Source: Glandiceps talaboti (lineage: Eukaryota > Hemichordata > Enteropneusta > Spengelidae). From it: a DNA stretch of 60,000 bases. Positions within the stretch are counted from its first letter, which is position 1; the number at the start of each line of letters is the position of its first letter. A program made the translations under genes and the position numbers. The stretch lies in the NCBI RefSeq assembly GCF_964340395.1, contig NC_135552.1, positions 17,562,694 through 17,622,693 of the forward strand, read 5' to 3'. Positions 26,121 through 39,222 of this stretch are shown one piece after another. The notes under the pieces were generated by a model. The model was given only the letters and a program-made list of their open reading frames with translations. It was not told the origin of the DNA and did no database searches.

Positions 26121-27514
26121 ACTTACAATAATATACAGATATGATCACAGCATTACTACTGTAATATACAATACATGTAAGCTATAGTTGTGCTAATACA
26201 GAATTATGAACACGTACAGATTTTTTCATTCTATTTTTTTTATTCTTTAATTAACATTTCATTCTTCTTTGCAGGCTACAAGCACAAATAAGAGTTGCCT
26301 GTTACAATGTACAATCTAGCTAAATATTCCAATTCTAAAGTACTTGACGACAAGGGATCAATACATGGTATTATCCATGAAGAAGTGAACAATTGTTTAG
26401 GTAAACAAATTGTACAACATTCCAAGTCTTACAATTTGTTGCATAACAGGAGATATACAGATCTATGTCTAAATGTGTATCCTGTGGGTGGAGGAGGGTC
26501 TATGGTCTAAAGCATAAACACTGCACCTAAATGTAGCCATCACTGTCAATTATTTGAGCTAACAATATAATCTTTCAAGAATCTATGTTTGGGACAATAA
26601 ATGTCAATTAGTAAACTGTTTCTTAGAGAGGTCTGTAGCCAGAATTGTAATTGCCAAAATACCTAACTATCCCAAGATGACCATAAACAGCAAAGGTAAA
26701 GTGCTAATTACATGTCTTCATTTGTTTTAACACAGTATTCACACTGAATACAAGATAATTAAATTGTCAATCTTTGTGAAGGTATGTGAAGGTAGACACT
26801 TGATGGACATTTACCTTTCAACTGGTATAATACAAGAGTTTCCAACCACTGAAACCCTGGCACCAGACTATAAATTTTGAACAAGTTTGCTGACAATTGA
26901 TTATTCTACTCAGTAAGCTGTGCTACCTGGAATTTACAGTCTACATGTACTTGCAAATTTGGACGGTATTGCTACTCTAAATGTCTGTCTTTCCATGAAG
27001 TCCTAGCCACATGTGACAAACAAAACCAACTGAAAATAGAAAAATAATCACTTTAAAGTTAGAGTAACAGTTAGCAGTGTTGGTCTTTGTTGTTACATTC
27101 TAAAACCATAATTCTTCCATTGATTTAATGGTTCAATTAATTCTAAATGAAAACGCTGCATACTGAAGTTCCACCTATTTGCAATGTTTCAAATGAAGCT
27201 GTCAAAAACTCCATCGATTAGAAACCTACATTTACACAGCACTTTCTTAAGTTGACCATCAATACACTCAAACACACTTTGAAATGTCTCCAAATTAAAA
27301 GCAGTCGAGCATACACTGGCTACAAACTGTTTACTTTTGCATTTTAGAGTTGTCAGTTTCATGGGCTAAAGGAAATCGATAACAATAAACATACTATGGT
27401 TGCAATGTTCAGTACTTCAAAAATTAAATACAACTTTGGACTTATTTGCTTCACTGCATGTAGGACAATTTCAATGCCTTTGATGGTTGTCAAGACTATA
27501 TAATCTTTCTATAT

Positions 27515-27730
27515 GTACATGTATGTATGTATGTATGTATGTATGTATGTTTGTACGTACGTACGTACGTACGTACGTACGTACGTACATACATACGTAT
27601 GTACGCATGCATGCATGTATGTATGTATGTATGTATGTGTGTGTGTATGTATGTCGTTTGTACGTACGTACGTACGTACGTACGTATGTACGCACTACGT
27701 ATGTATGTAGGTAGGTAGGTAGGTAGGTAC
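27515..27730 (+). repeat. Compound (GTAT)n / (GTAC)n / (GCAT)n / (GTAG)n microsatellite
   Basis: Tetranucleotide runs change one base at a time: GTAT, then GTAC (27553-27588), back to GTAT/GCAT, then GTGT, again GTAC (27659-27686), and finally GTAG. The GTAC runs are self-complementary. Open frames on both strands over the array are artefacts. Confidence 0.95.
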
Positions 27731-29164
27731 ATAAAAAGTAGTACGTATGTATATGTATGGAGAAAGTTTCCTTTGCAAAAATATAGAGTTGATCTTGTAT
27801 GCTAGATAATATACAGGAGAGAAATGTATGTATACATAAACGTATTTGTACACACAAACTGTGGAAACACATATACAATGTATGTCATATATTTAAAAAG
27901 GCAAAAATGAGTTAATTTGGTGTAAGAAATCTTTTAAGTTGATTTTGGTTGAGATCGTTTTCATTCCTTCTCTTATGGACATACATAATTCTATATAGTA
28001 ATAGTAAATCCTCAAAATGTGTTCCCATGCAGATACAAAAGCATGACTAACAGGCCTTAGTCTACCCCCTATACGGTATTGTTACGATTTACACCTCCAC
28101 ACACATGGTTTAGTTAGAGACCACGTTGGCATCCAGACTAAACAGGCCTATATGCTAAATGACTAAGAAATCCATTATGTGCATAATAATGAGTGTGGAG
28201 AACATTCCTGCAACTGGTTCTCATGGATCATCAATAATTGCACCCCATGCCAGGTATACACATACATTTGTAATGATGAAGTGGGCGAAATACCAGGTCT
28301 GTGACTTTTATGCCTCTATACAAGGTGTACATGTGTGTGTACACAATGGATAACTCTAACAAAGTAAGAAAATAACCAGGTTGTCAGGTGCTTTAATACT
28401 TTCTGTTAATTTCCTAAACAACACAATTACACAAATTCAAATACTGATTCAGGATGTTAATTTCACTATTTACCAATACCTGCCTAAACTGTACAAGAAA
28501 CTAAAATCTAATGAATCTAATTATCACAGAGCAACATTTCAATACTACACATTAGAATATAACTACATTTTCAATTCAAGACTCAGTATATATAATATAT
28601 CAACAGTACATGTACATTGCATCAAAGCATATCAAACAAACACATGGTATTTTATTGTTATAACATGGACCCCACTGTTTGTATAAACTCAATAAACTAA
28701 TAACATAACACATTCTGTATTTTCAGACTATAGTCCATTCCCCACCTGATTCCATTCAAAGTCAGATTAAACTGATCCAGAATTTGATCACTGAAGCCAC
28801 TTTCTGTCCCACTAAAAAATTGAAAGATGGATTCGATTTGAATTACATTAGTGTACCTGTCCCCACACACACCCCGTTTCAATTCAAATTACGCGATGAC
28901 TGTGCCACAAAGCACTATGGATCATTACCATGACGACACTCTTTCCAATTGGACTTCATGGGAAATCATGGCGTTGATGAAACTATTCATCACACAGAGG
29001 CTGAAAGAGCTCGTGGACTAATTCTTGTGAGGTGACCTACAGATTCTGACCTGAGAACGGAGTAAGATCTTGTGAACATTACATGAGTGAGTGGTCCCTC
29101 CGTTTACAAATGATTGTTGTAGTTTTGGCTACAATGGCTGTTATAGGCAAGTCAACAGCGAGAT

Positions 29165-29410
29165 CAATAAATTTATTTATTTCCAGGATAACCAACGGGA
29201 GCTAGTCCCATTTATAGGCTCCTAAGTTTCAGTGTTAGTGTAGGAGGAAACCGAAGTACCCGGGAATACCTGTATTGTTCGGCAAGGTCAAACTGAACGA
29301 CACTCTTCTTACTTAAAATGTGGTAAATTTAATAAAACCCTGAATGGGTTTGAACCCCGACTGCAGTGGTAAAGAGGCAAGTGTTTAACCACTCTGCCAC
29401 CGACAACCCT
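29165..29410 (-). mobile_element. tRNA-derived SINE
   Basis: Read on the minus strand, the element begins AGGGTTGTCGGTGGCAGAG. It carries an RNA polymerase III A box (TGGCAGAGTGG, 29389-29399) and a B box (GGTTCAAACCC, 29346-29356) at tRNA spacing. A tRNA-unrelated body follows, with CGGGTACTTCGGTTTCCTCC, then GGAGCCTATAAATGGGACTA and an AAATAAATAAATT tail. The head resembles a tRNA of the Leu/Ser type. A second copy of the 3' part occurs at 14962-15013. No clear target duplication is seen. Confidence 0.85.
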
Positions 29411-30466
29411 GTTTCAGTGACATGGTGGCAAAAATTGACCTTGGGTTCATGATACAACAACGCAAGTGCATATAATGTCGTCCCTATTTTGTTCATGATC
29501 AAACTAATTTACCTGAGTAGTACGTTCCTTTCCAACCGGGTGTAACTGATCACGAGCTGGTTCAAATACTTTGACTCGATTCGAAATTACCACCCTGAAT
29601 AGCCTTTGATCTGGATTACATTATTCAAATTTCTATACGGATTACGATGAGAGGGCAGATAAACCAACTCTGATCCGAATGAGATTTTATAATGGGGACA
29701 AGACTTATACACATCACAATGACGACTAAGGAATATGTAATTTTTTGACCTTGTATGTACTTCTATGTTACACAGCTTCTGTTACATATTTTGCATGTAC
29801 ACGAAATGGCAACACTTTTTTAAAACACCGTAGGAGGTGTGAAATCTTGGGCAAAAACCATTGCAAATGAACATGGCAGCACATATATATGCATGTACCT
29901 CAAGGATTTCTTTCTGATCCTCTTTAGCCCATGCAGTGTCAGTCTGGTTTTAAAACTTGGCTTTTCTGGTATTACACATGTAGCATATAGGGCTGATGTG
30001 CAAGCATTAACCTGTCCACTTGCTAACACATACTGATGAAGTGTTAATTCAAGCAAATGTTATCCCGAGCTAGTCTGATATGCTAGCCTAGTTCTAGCAG
30101 TTGGAAAATGATTCTTGAGCTGCACTAGATCAAAGCCTGACTCAGTGTCATACATACATAATATATACCCTCTGCAAAACACATGAACTGGTTAGATTTT
30201 GATCCTTGACTCTAGAAGTACAGCAAAAGCCAAATTGGCATTTTCCCAACAGGAAGATCATACCTAACAATATAAAGTCTAGACATTTGAATTGTGCCTA
30301 CACGTACATGTATGATGTATTGCAGTTCTTGTATTTGTATACTCACAGGATCTTTATGACAAACAAGCCTGCCATTGTAGGTCAAATCTGATGTTGAAAA
30401 AATTGACATACTATCTATCATTATCTTTCTACATACTTCGAAAGAAATCAATGATGCTCCAATATC

Positions 30467-31311
30467 CAGTGTTCTCCACGAGGGGTTTTAGCAGGGTGCA
30501 GCACCCTGGTATTGAAGGCCAGCACCCAGCTTTAAATGTTTTGCGCCTTGGTATATCAGTCATGTGCCCTGTTGTCATAGTCTCCCACTTCCCGTATTGT
30601 TCTATGAACATTTGCATCCTTTGAGCACGTCCTTGCTATCATTATTTATCATGTGTTAAACCCTCTTAGAAAACAAACGCCCCAAAAACAAATGATCGAT
30701 CACATCATTTCCGAAGTAAAGTGACACCGTTCCGTTGTACCATGCGATAACGTGTTTCCCCTCCACTGTCATGAATTACATGGCAAAAGTGATGCTGTAG
30801 ACTTTTGACTTATTCAATGTTGTAAAAAAAAAAGTATAACACAGTCATATACCTTTTGATAAAGTGGTGATGCTGTGTCATTAGCTTTATGTTCTAATTT
30901 ACTCTAAAAACACTTTTAGTTAATAGTTGGCCATTGTATATCGCAAAATTCGACCAGGGCGACTGTATACAAAATTCCAACACGGCAGATAATGACGTCA
31001 CAAACTCTTGCAAGTTTTTGAAGTCCTCAAGTGTAAAGTATAGTAAGCCTCACGTATCACAAGATTTCGGCCAGATGCGACACCATATAGACATATGCAA
31101 ACTTTTTGATGTTTTTTTTTTAAGTCTACTCGTCTCTGGACATTTAGTTTGAAATAATTGTAGCTTCCCTGAGAAAAATAATCATTACTGTTTGATATAA
31201 TTTGAAATTTGTCTAACTTTATTGATAAAACTAATTGTTATTGTTATGCAAATCATATTACATTATGCAAATGAGCTGTCCTGCTATGAGCACAATTCGT
31301 GGAGAACACTG
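30467..31311. mobile_element. Non-autonomous DNA transposon with CAGTGTTCTCCACGA termini
   Basis: The left end reads CAGTGTTCTCCACGA and the right end TCGTGGAGAACACTG, a perfect 15-bp inverted repeat 845 bp apart. Both ends continue imperfectly inward to a shared TAGCAGG. ATATC occurs directly outside each end (30462-30466 and 31312-31316), a possible 5-bp target duplication. No transposase-like frame is seen inside, so it is non-autonomous or internally deleted. CA(G)TG ends recall hAT and related superfamilies, but the duplication length does not fit the usual 8 bp, so the superfamily is left open. CpG content is higher than in the surrounding intron, hinting at a fairly recent insertion. 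Confidence 0.75.
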
Positions 31312-33490
31312 ATATCATTTGCGATATGCAAAATATACATGGCTACTTTGGACATTTGACCTTGAAGGTCAAAGTGAAATAATAAAATTATCACCATCAG
31401 AAAGACCAGACACATGACCTGTGTCTCAATGTTGTCTTTCTTGTCAGAGCTATGTACAAATTGAGTATTTTTTTCAACAAATATAGTCAGTTTGGAAACA
31501 AATTAATATGCATACACATACCCACTGTAGTAGCTCACCTTTGTGCCAGATTTGAATCAAAACCAATTATGCTTATTTATGCTGATGTTGAACAATCTTC
31601 ATCATGTTTCATGGCAATTTATAGACAACTAATACCCTGTGATATTTTGTTAAAACAGATTACAGACACAATGAACACAGACTGATACCAATATATTACA
31701 ATACAAACAACACACACACCCAGTATACACTAATTATAACATTTTTGTAATTAAGTGACAGAGGAATGGCAGATTTCCATTATTCAATGGGCTGCTATGG
31801 CAACAACCTGGCAATTAATAAACTGCATATGATACATGGACAGGATCTTTATGTATGACCACTGACCAGATCATAATCTATGCAGTGTTGTGCATATCAT
31901 AACCATGTGTACAGGTTGACTATGTCTGTACACTGTGACTTTAATATACAATAATTCATAACATGTTCTTACGTTTAGGTTATAATAAGAAGTAAATGCA
32001 AAATTATACAATTCTATGGTCTCTGTGTCTTCCTAAGTTAAATGTTTCTTTCAAGATCTGTATGTACAAGTTTTTCTACAAACATGGTTACTGTTGTTGA
32101 CTAGTTAATCTTGGTTGGAACAACCCCATCTACTACCAATATCAATGTTTTAATTATATTTTTTGAAAGACGCTTCTTCCTTCAGATGGAAGAATGAAAA
32201 GCGTTGCAGTACTTCTAGGACCAGCACATCTTTAACATGACATGACATGTATTTGTAACACGTTGACAAAAGCTTTCTGGACACAGGGTCAGACAAACAC
32301 AAATATGTACAGATGGAAAGCTGCCAACTAGTACATATTGTTTCACCTGATACTGGATCCCATCATCATGCTAAAATTGGACTTTACGTATTATATTTCA
32401 CTATTGGCTTCACTATCCATGTCACATTAAAGAATGGCCTGTTTAGTAACAAATATATATTGATTATATTAACAAATAGCAAGATGATAGCAATACAAAT
32501 GTATTCTAATGAAATCATCCGTACAGAAAAAAAGAAGAGAAAATTGGCTGCATTAGAGTTTTGTTGTGTGTAAACAGTGAAATGAGATCACCATGACATG
32601 TTTATCTTTGAGTTGATTTGCAAGTTTTGTATTGAATACAATGCAGCTACTTAACATTGAGCTTTAGTTTTGAAAGCGTTACATGGATGCATTCATATAC
32701 TGTATGTAATATGGGTATATTGAATGACTTACTAATTTTCTGCCTGACAGAGTGTTTTTAACATGAGGGTTACACATGTCAATGGTTCCAATATAAGTTT
32801 AGATGAACAATCCACTGTGAAAGGGGTTTGTATGTTTTCTATACGCACCATTTCTGCGCACTGATCCTTAGTTGTACTGTTGTATATGAAGAAAGGATAG
32901 GATTTGGGGAGTGGTGGGTAGACTTAGTCAGACTTTGAAGTTTGTCACACCAAATATATCTAATTTACACATCTTATCTATTCTACGCTTTATTTGCAAG
33001 GTACTTTATCTATACATGTACATCTGGATGGAAATTTAAAAGTCCATAATCCTCCCACAGCTATTATCTTTTAAATGGACTTGACTTGATGAGGGACTTG
33101 TACCTTACAAGAGAGAATCATAATGGTTATAAATTTTTACTTTTAAATTTTTTAGAACATTACATTATAATTGATCGCAAAATATATTCTACATGATGTC
33201 TGTGTAGTACGAAGTACCCCCTTCCCCACCAAATGTTTATCCTACTCGTTTTGGCCAGTAAATATGTACAGGAAAGACCATTCCACATCAGTCTCATTTT
33301 AAATAGACTTTCACCCCTAGGATATGTGTAACTATAAGTTAACATGCATGAACCAGGTTCAACAAAAAATATGGAATATACACAGCGCATTTATGTTATG
33401 ACGACAACGCATATCTACGTATTCGAAATGAATCAAAATTTTAAAAATGGACATTCCTTTGCCCAATTTTTTTTATATTACTGGTGATGG

Positions 33491-33636
33491 TATAATTATA
33501 TTATTCCTCACTGTTTTTCTTCATTCAGCTGGAAAATACTTCTCACCTAGGGGTTGTCGTGACTCGTAGTGACAAAGCCCCTATTGGTCACTCGTATTTT
33601 CCTTGACTGAGTGAAGAAAAAATATTGGGGTATAAT
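33491..33636. mobile_element. Palindromic MITE-like element, copy 1
   Basis: The left arm (TATAATTATATTATTCC... TTCTTCATTCAGCTGGAAAA) and right arm (GTATTTTCCTTGACTGAGTG AAGAAAAAATATTGGGGTATA) form an imperfect inverted repeat of about 40 bp. The centre contains its own smaller palindrome around AGTGAC...GGTCACT. A related copy lies at 52013-52171. Confidence 0.65.
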
Positions 33637-36600
33637 ATCTAAATGTCAATTTCCAAAACATAATTTGTATGATACATTTCATATACTCTGAGCAGTGATT
33701 GGCAGGGTCATACTTTGTATTTTGAAAAGCTCAAAGGAGCTGTGCAGCCATGGCCAGTAATTTGGTTGCTTCAGTTCAGATCTTGCAACGTGTAATAATT
33801 AATAGGTATCAAATCATGTTTTGTTGTTATTTGAGAACAAACAGCTGCTTTTCATATTAGGCTATTTTTTCCTTCACACATGGAGTGAAGATATACAATT
33901 TATATGGAGTTAATAACAAAAGCCTTTAGAGGGCTACACACCATTAATTTATTTCATCTTTCACTTCTACATTCATCTGATCCATGTAAACACAACTTGA
34001 AGAATACATTAAATGAAACAGCATTCTCCTATTTTCAGAATATTAATACACAGATCATTAAGCCAGTTATACATACTGACAGATTGGTTGTTTTTCACAA
34101 TTACAAGACCTGCTTAACTAGGACCCCGTGCAGCTCTGATAATATTACCATCTCAAATTTAACAACATGTCCACACAGTTTTGTAGACTGGTATGAAAAA
34201 CTATCACTTCTTCTTGTTACACAGGTACATAATGAGTATAAGGTTGTGGCAAACAATTGAGGTCAGGTCTTTCAGTTTTACTTGCCACTGAGAATATTAT
34301 CACACATCACTCTTGATATTGGCATTCTGCCAATTCCATAGCATACTTTATACCATTAGAATTGTTACTATGTTCCTGTTTGCTTTCTATTTTATTGTTA
34401 CATTCCTAACATTATATAACACAGAACTACTAATCCTTTACTGATCCTATCATCAAATTAGCATGTCTGAAAAAAAACCCACCAAGAATAGTTAAAAAAT
34501 TGAAAAATTGAGAATATGCTGTCCACAATGAGATGATCATTTAGCAGATGAAATACAGAAGACAGGTTAGAATGTTTTGGTAATATGCCAGCTTATCATA
34601 GTCAGTTCAAGGTTTCACCATTCATTACAGTGTTGTGTTCAACTTCTTGGAATCATGCCAACTTGTGAAATAATTTATCTTTTTGGTAATAAATGGTAAA
34701 AACAAATAAATAATGCTGTACACCGTTGGAATTTGTAGTAAATACCCATCAATGACAGCTGTTTTCTATGAGAGCCACTAACTCATTCTGACCCCTGATA
34801 AATTTTACACAAACCTTTACTTACCAGGACAAACATTCTCCAGAATATACACCCCAAACACAAACACAGGCTGGAGAAACCAACAAAAAGTAATTATAGC
34901 AATACCATGATAAAAGTATTGTGTGTTAGCTAATGTACTTCAAGTGTGAAAGTGGTGTTGTACATAGAATGAAGTCTGTATTCTTTTCTTCACCATTTTT
35001 TTTCTGCTCTGGCGTTGCTGCAGGCCTTATAATCCTGTAATGGCTAGGCATGGCAGCTTTATGTCTTTCGGCTTAAATGGTTTTCATTTCTGTCTTCAGA
35101 TTACTATGATAAATGTCCTGTATCTTAAATCTTTATTTACTACATGTTAACAACTATATCGTTAATAAAAAAAAAGAGAAGAGAGATAGACTGCAGATTC
35201 TTGGTACATATACAATGTACAGGTATCTGTTTTCTTGTGGATTTGTTAGTTTGGCATAGGAGTTAGTCAAACATGTTTTTTGATAAGTAGACAATACCAT
35301 AGATATTATCTTTTAGAAATAACCTGCATTTGATATTGCAAAACAGACTGTTGGTTTTATAAAACTTGAATTTCCACATATCCAAGAACACATGCAGCAC
35401 ATGAAGCAATTCATTGCATGTAAAACATTGTACTATGGGGTGGTTATAAACCAGCAACGAATGTCAGTTGAATCACCTGTCCACTCTATCTATGTTGGGG
35501 TCATCACCTCCCTGCGGTAAACTAAATGGATTCAGTTTTTTCAAAGGTGTGGTCAATAATCAAATTCAATTAGTTAAACGATTTGAGTTTCTCAACGTCC
35601 AGTCTGTTCATGCTGAAGGACAAGAGAAACTCTGACTCAATGGTGATGGTCAGTGGGAATACCTTGTTTGAGCAGCTTTCAGATTGGAAATATCAAACAT
35701 GGTACAGATCTTCAACCCGACTGACATGGACATGCAATCGCTTAGAATTGCATCATCAATTGCGACCAGAGTCAACTTCAATGTGTCCACAATCACAAAT
35801 TAAAATCAGAGTAAAACTCAGTCCCGACTTCAACCACCCTCTCACACACCAACACTAACCTCACCCACCAGACACAGGGCTGACTTGCTATTAAACTGTT
35901 CACAATTGAATTTTAAGTCTAAGAAAGACAAAAAGAGACTCTACAGCAGCTCAAAGTGTGCAGTACGGTGAACCCATATATATTGGTGCAAAATTTACTT
36001 TGATTACGTGAAAGAGTAATGTTTGGAAATTTCAAAGCAATAATACTACAGTACAGCAACCAGAATAGTTCAACAAGCAACAAATCATACATTCTCACAA
36101 ACCAGAGCATTTCGTCCATGACACTGTGAAAATCTGCGATGTGTTTTGGACGCTGCCGTAAAAGAGGCTGTGGATTACGACGATGCAAATTATAGGGGAA
36201 AACATAGTATGTGGCGGCTGTTGCTACTTGCAGGAAATCTGATTTTCTGGAATAAGCCAGGTCACTGAGGTGACATGTACAGCTATGCGATTATGAATTT
36301 GCACAAGACAGGTGAAGGTTTCAGAAGCACTCTGTCATATTTGATGAGTTGCTATTCTCTCCCTCGTTGCTGTCACATGTGTAACCACATCATTACATGT
36401 ACAAATATGCACTGCTACATTTATCTGACCACAGTCTGGAGGCTATTTGTAGCATCAAATCTAACGATCTCTCTTAATCTCAAGATCTCTCTTCCCCTCA
36501 ATCAGAAACCCTGAACCAAAAGTTGTTCAAGCAAATGAGTGAACCCCAACAGTAAAATTATGTAAACAATGTATAGGTTGTCCCCTGATCAGACAAATGT

Positions 36601-39148
36601 ACATGTACCATATTTTGACATAATCTACATGTAACTGTCCCAAATGTCCCAAATAAACACCAACTTACTATTGGGCTGAATTCTGTGATTGATTGACAAA
36701 GACATGATTGGTGTTAATGAGTGTGTGGATGGCTCATTTGAATTTGAAATTTCATCCCAGCATCTCATTCAGCTAGACAGGAAACGAGATTCAAAGCCAT
36801 AGATAGCCTCTAGACTAGACTGACCAAGCCATGTCAGTCCAGTCACATTTTGTATTAACTAAAATATAAGATGAAGGCCAACATCTGACATATTTGTCAA
36901 CTGAACAGGAATCTTTTCTTGCAAGTTTCAACACAACTTAGAATGCCGATACCAAATCTGTAGAAAAAGACAACTATACGAGGAACTTGAGCTGAACAAC
37001 ACGGATTCCTATTTACATCAAAGCATTGCATTATACCATGACACAGGAGAAGTTTCCTGTATATGGGCATCACAATGACAGTCATTCATTCAATATTTTC
37101 TACCAGAACTTCAGAGGGACTTTTCCAGGAAATACCTATCTGCCAGTCAAAGGCAACTCCAACTTGAGCACACAGTCATGTACAAGTATAAATTATGTAT
37201 TTGGTTGGTCATGTATGATGCTGTTCTCAGTCAGAGATTTAGGCTTCATTAACATGCCACACACAAGACCACCTGGGGTCTCTGTCAATGTAGAGGTCAT
37301 CCACTATCTAAAACATACTATATGCAAATTTAGGCTTAATTACCATATTAAACAAGAACATCTGAGACTTTCATCAGTCTGATAAGATCAACACCCCAAG
37401 AGGTCATGCACCACTTCAAATATACTACCAGTATGTGCAAGGGTCCACATTTCCTTACTATATTACAAATAGGAAACTGAAAATCTAGGGTATGAAATGA
37501 GGATTAGGAATGTCCATACCATGACAGAGTAGACCAAGTACACCAAACGATTTGGTATAACATTATCAATACAATTAATTATAAACCAAACATCTGGAAT
37601 ATTTGTATAATCAGGCTTGAGTGATCAATTCCACCAGTTGCAAGTGTAATAGTTCACAAACACTGTCACAAAGGAATTCCTATACAAGTGGCAAAGGTGC
37701 ATTTGAGAACATAAATTCTTCAAAGGAACCAAACTGCACCTTTCCAACCTTTCTAACCTAGATACGCAAATGAAGGTGATATTTTTATTACATTAGGTGT
37801 AATATTAATCATCACATACACCCTAATATTCCCAGTGAGACGTCAAAGTAAAGTAAAATAAAATTGATATATTTTCACAATACTACACTGATGTCAGACG
37901 TATTAGTACTAGTAACTTACGTCAGAACTACATTTGTACTTTCAGTTTGTCATACTGTACCAGCCAAGCATGAACTACATGCATGGCGATGATGTTAATA
38001 TGTAAATTAAAATTGGGATTCAAAATATCACATTTTTTTTGGTTTTCACAACATGGTTTCCTTTCCTATCCATGGGTTATGAATATCGGACATCCTTGTC
38101 AGTCAAAGTAAACAGTAAACAAGCACAGCTTGTACTGTCACATTGCTTTCTATGCAACCATCATCCGTGTCAACAACAACACTTTCATCCTTACATTATA
38201 ATTCGAACACACTGTTGCCAGCATCAAGCAGCCATGACTGTAGCTCGCACAGCAGCAGCAATGTGTACCTGGGCAACGATGGATAACTGACTGCATATTG
38301 AACATAACCATTATAGATTTTGCTGGCACAGCGAGCAAATTAAATTGTAGTACATCTCAGAATGCAGTGGTATGATCCACTGATATCACTGCCGTCAGCT
38401 GGAGCCCCTTCACTTTATTATGAAATAAGTGTATGATCAAAACAAAATAATTTCAATTTTAGCACAAAAATGAAGATTATCATCAAAATGAAGGCAATTA
38501 TTGTCTGTGTATATGATAACAAAATAATCTCCTGATATTTCTGATTTGTTTGACATCAGTTCGGACGAGAGTTTTTTTTTCGAAGCTACATGTATATCCT
38601 TCCTCGCCCACATGTATCCGTTGGCGCAGAGGGATAAGGGAGAAAAACTCATCCTCAATGATGTTACACTCATCCAAAAAACAGTGTGTTTGATCAAATA
38701 ACAATGATTACTAGAAATAATCCCCAGAAAGTGTTTATTTGGAAAGTAATCATGGTGTTTCTGTCCATCCTGTCATGTCACAATAGCAAATAAATATTAT
38801 TATAAAAATATTATTATTATTATATTACAGACAGAAAAACAGGAGTAAAACTGAATGATGAGTATGCAAATTTAAAGTCCTGAGAATAATATTGACAATA
38901 CATTGATTTATTTGAACAAGTTGTGCAGGGTACAAATTCCCCTCCCTTCCTTCCAAAGTTCCTACTATAAACAAAATATGATTTTTTTTATCAACCACCC
39001 TCACATGGGATGCTACTCAAGCTCAAAATGTAATATAGCCTCACTTGAGAATAAAATCATGGTTTCTTGACAAAAGTGAACATTTCAACAAGTTTTGTTG
39101 GTGAAGTAAGTGAAGTCACAAGAACACTGTGACCAGTAGTAGCCTCAC

Positions 39149-39222
39149 AAACACAAACACAAACACAAACACAAACACAAACACAATCACAAACAAAAAC
39201 ACAAACACAAACACAAACACAG
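39149..39222 (+). repeat. (CACAAA)n microsatellite
   Basis: About twelve hexamer units with two variant units (CACAAT and an AAACAAAAAC join) in the middle. Confidence 0.9.

Noticed and set aside
29340-29410. tRNA gene (A and B boxes present)
   Set aside because: The boxes belong to the tRNA-derived head of a SINE; it continues into a SINE body and A/T tail, and the cloverleaf is not intact.
33904-34260. 118-codon plus-strand frame
   Set aside because: No recognised domain, no convincing start context or splice signals; A/T-rich intron sequence can give a frame of this length by chance.
35583-35858. 91-codon plus-strand frame with a less A/T-biased composition
   Set aside because: Considered as a possible exon, but no flanking acceptor and donor pair or known protein match was seen.
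37026-37382. 118-codon plus-strand frame
   Set aside because: No family resemblance, and it lies within intron 1 on the opposite strand with no supporting signals.
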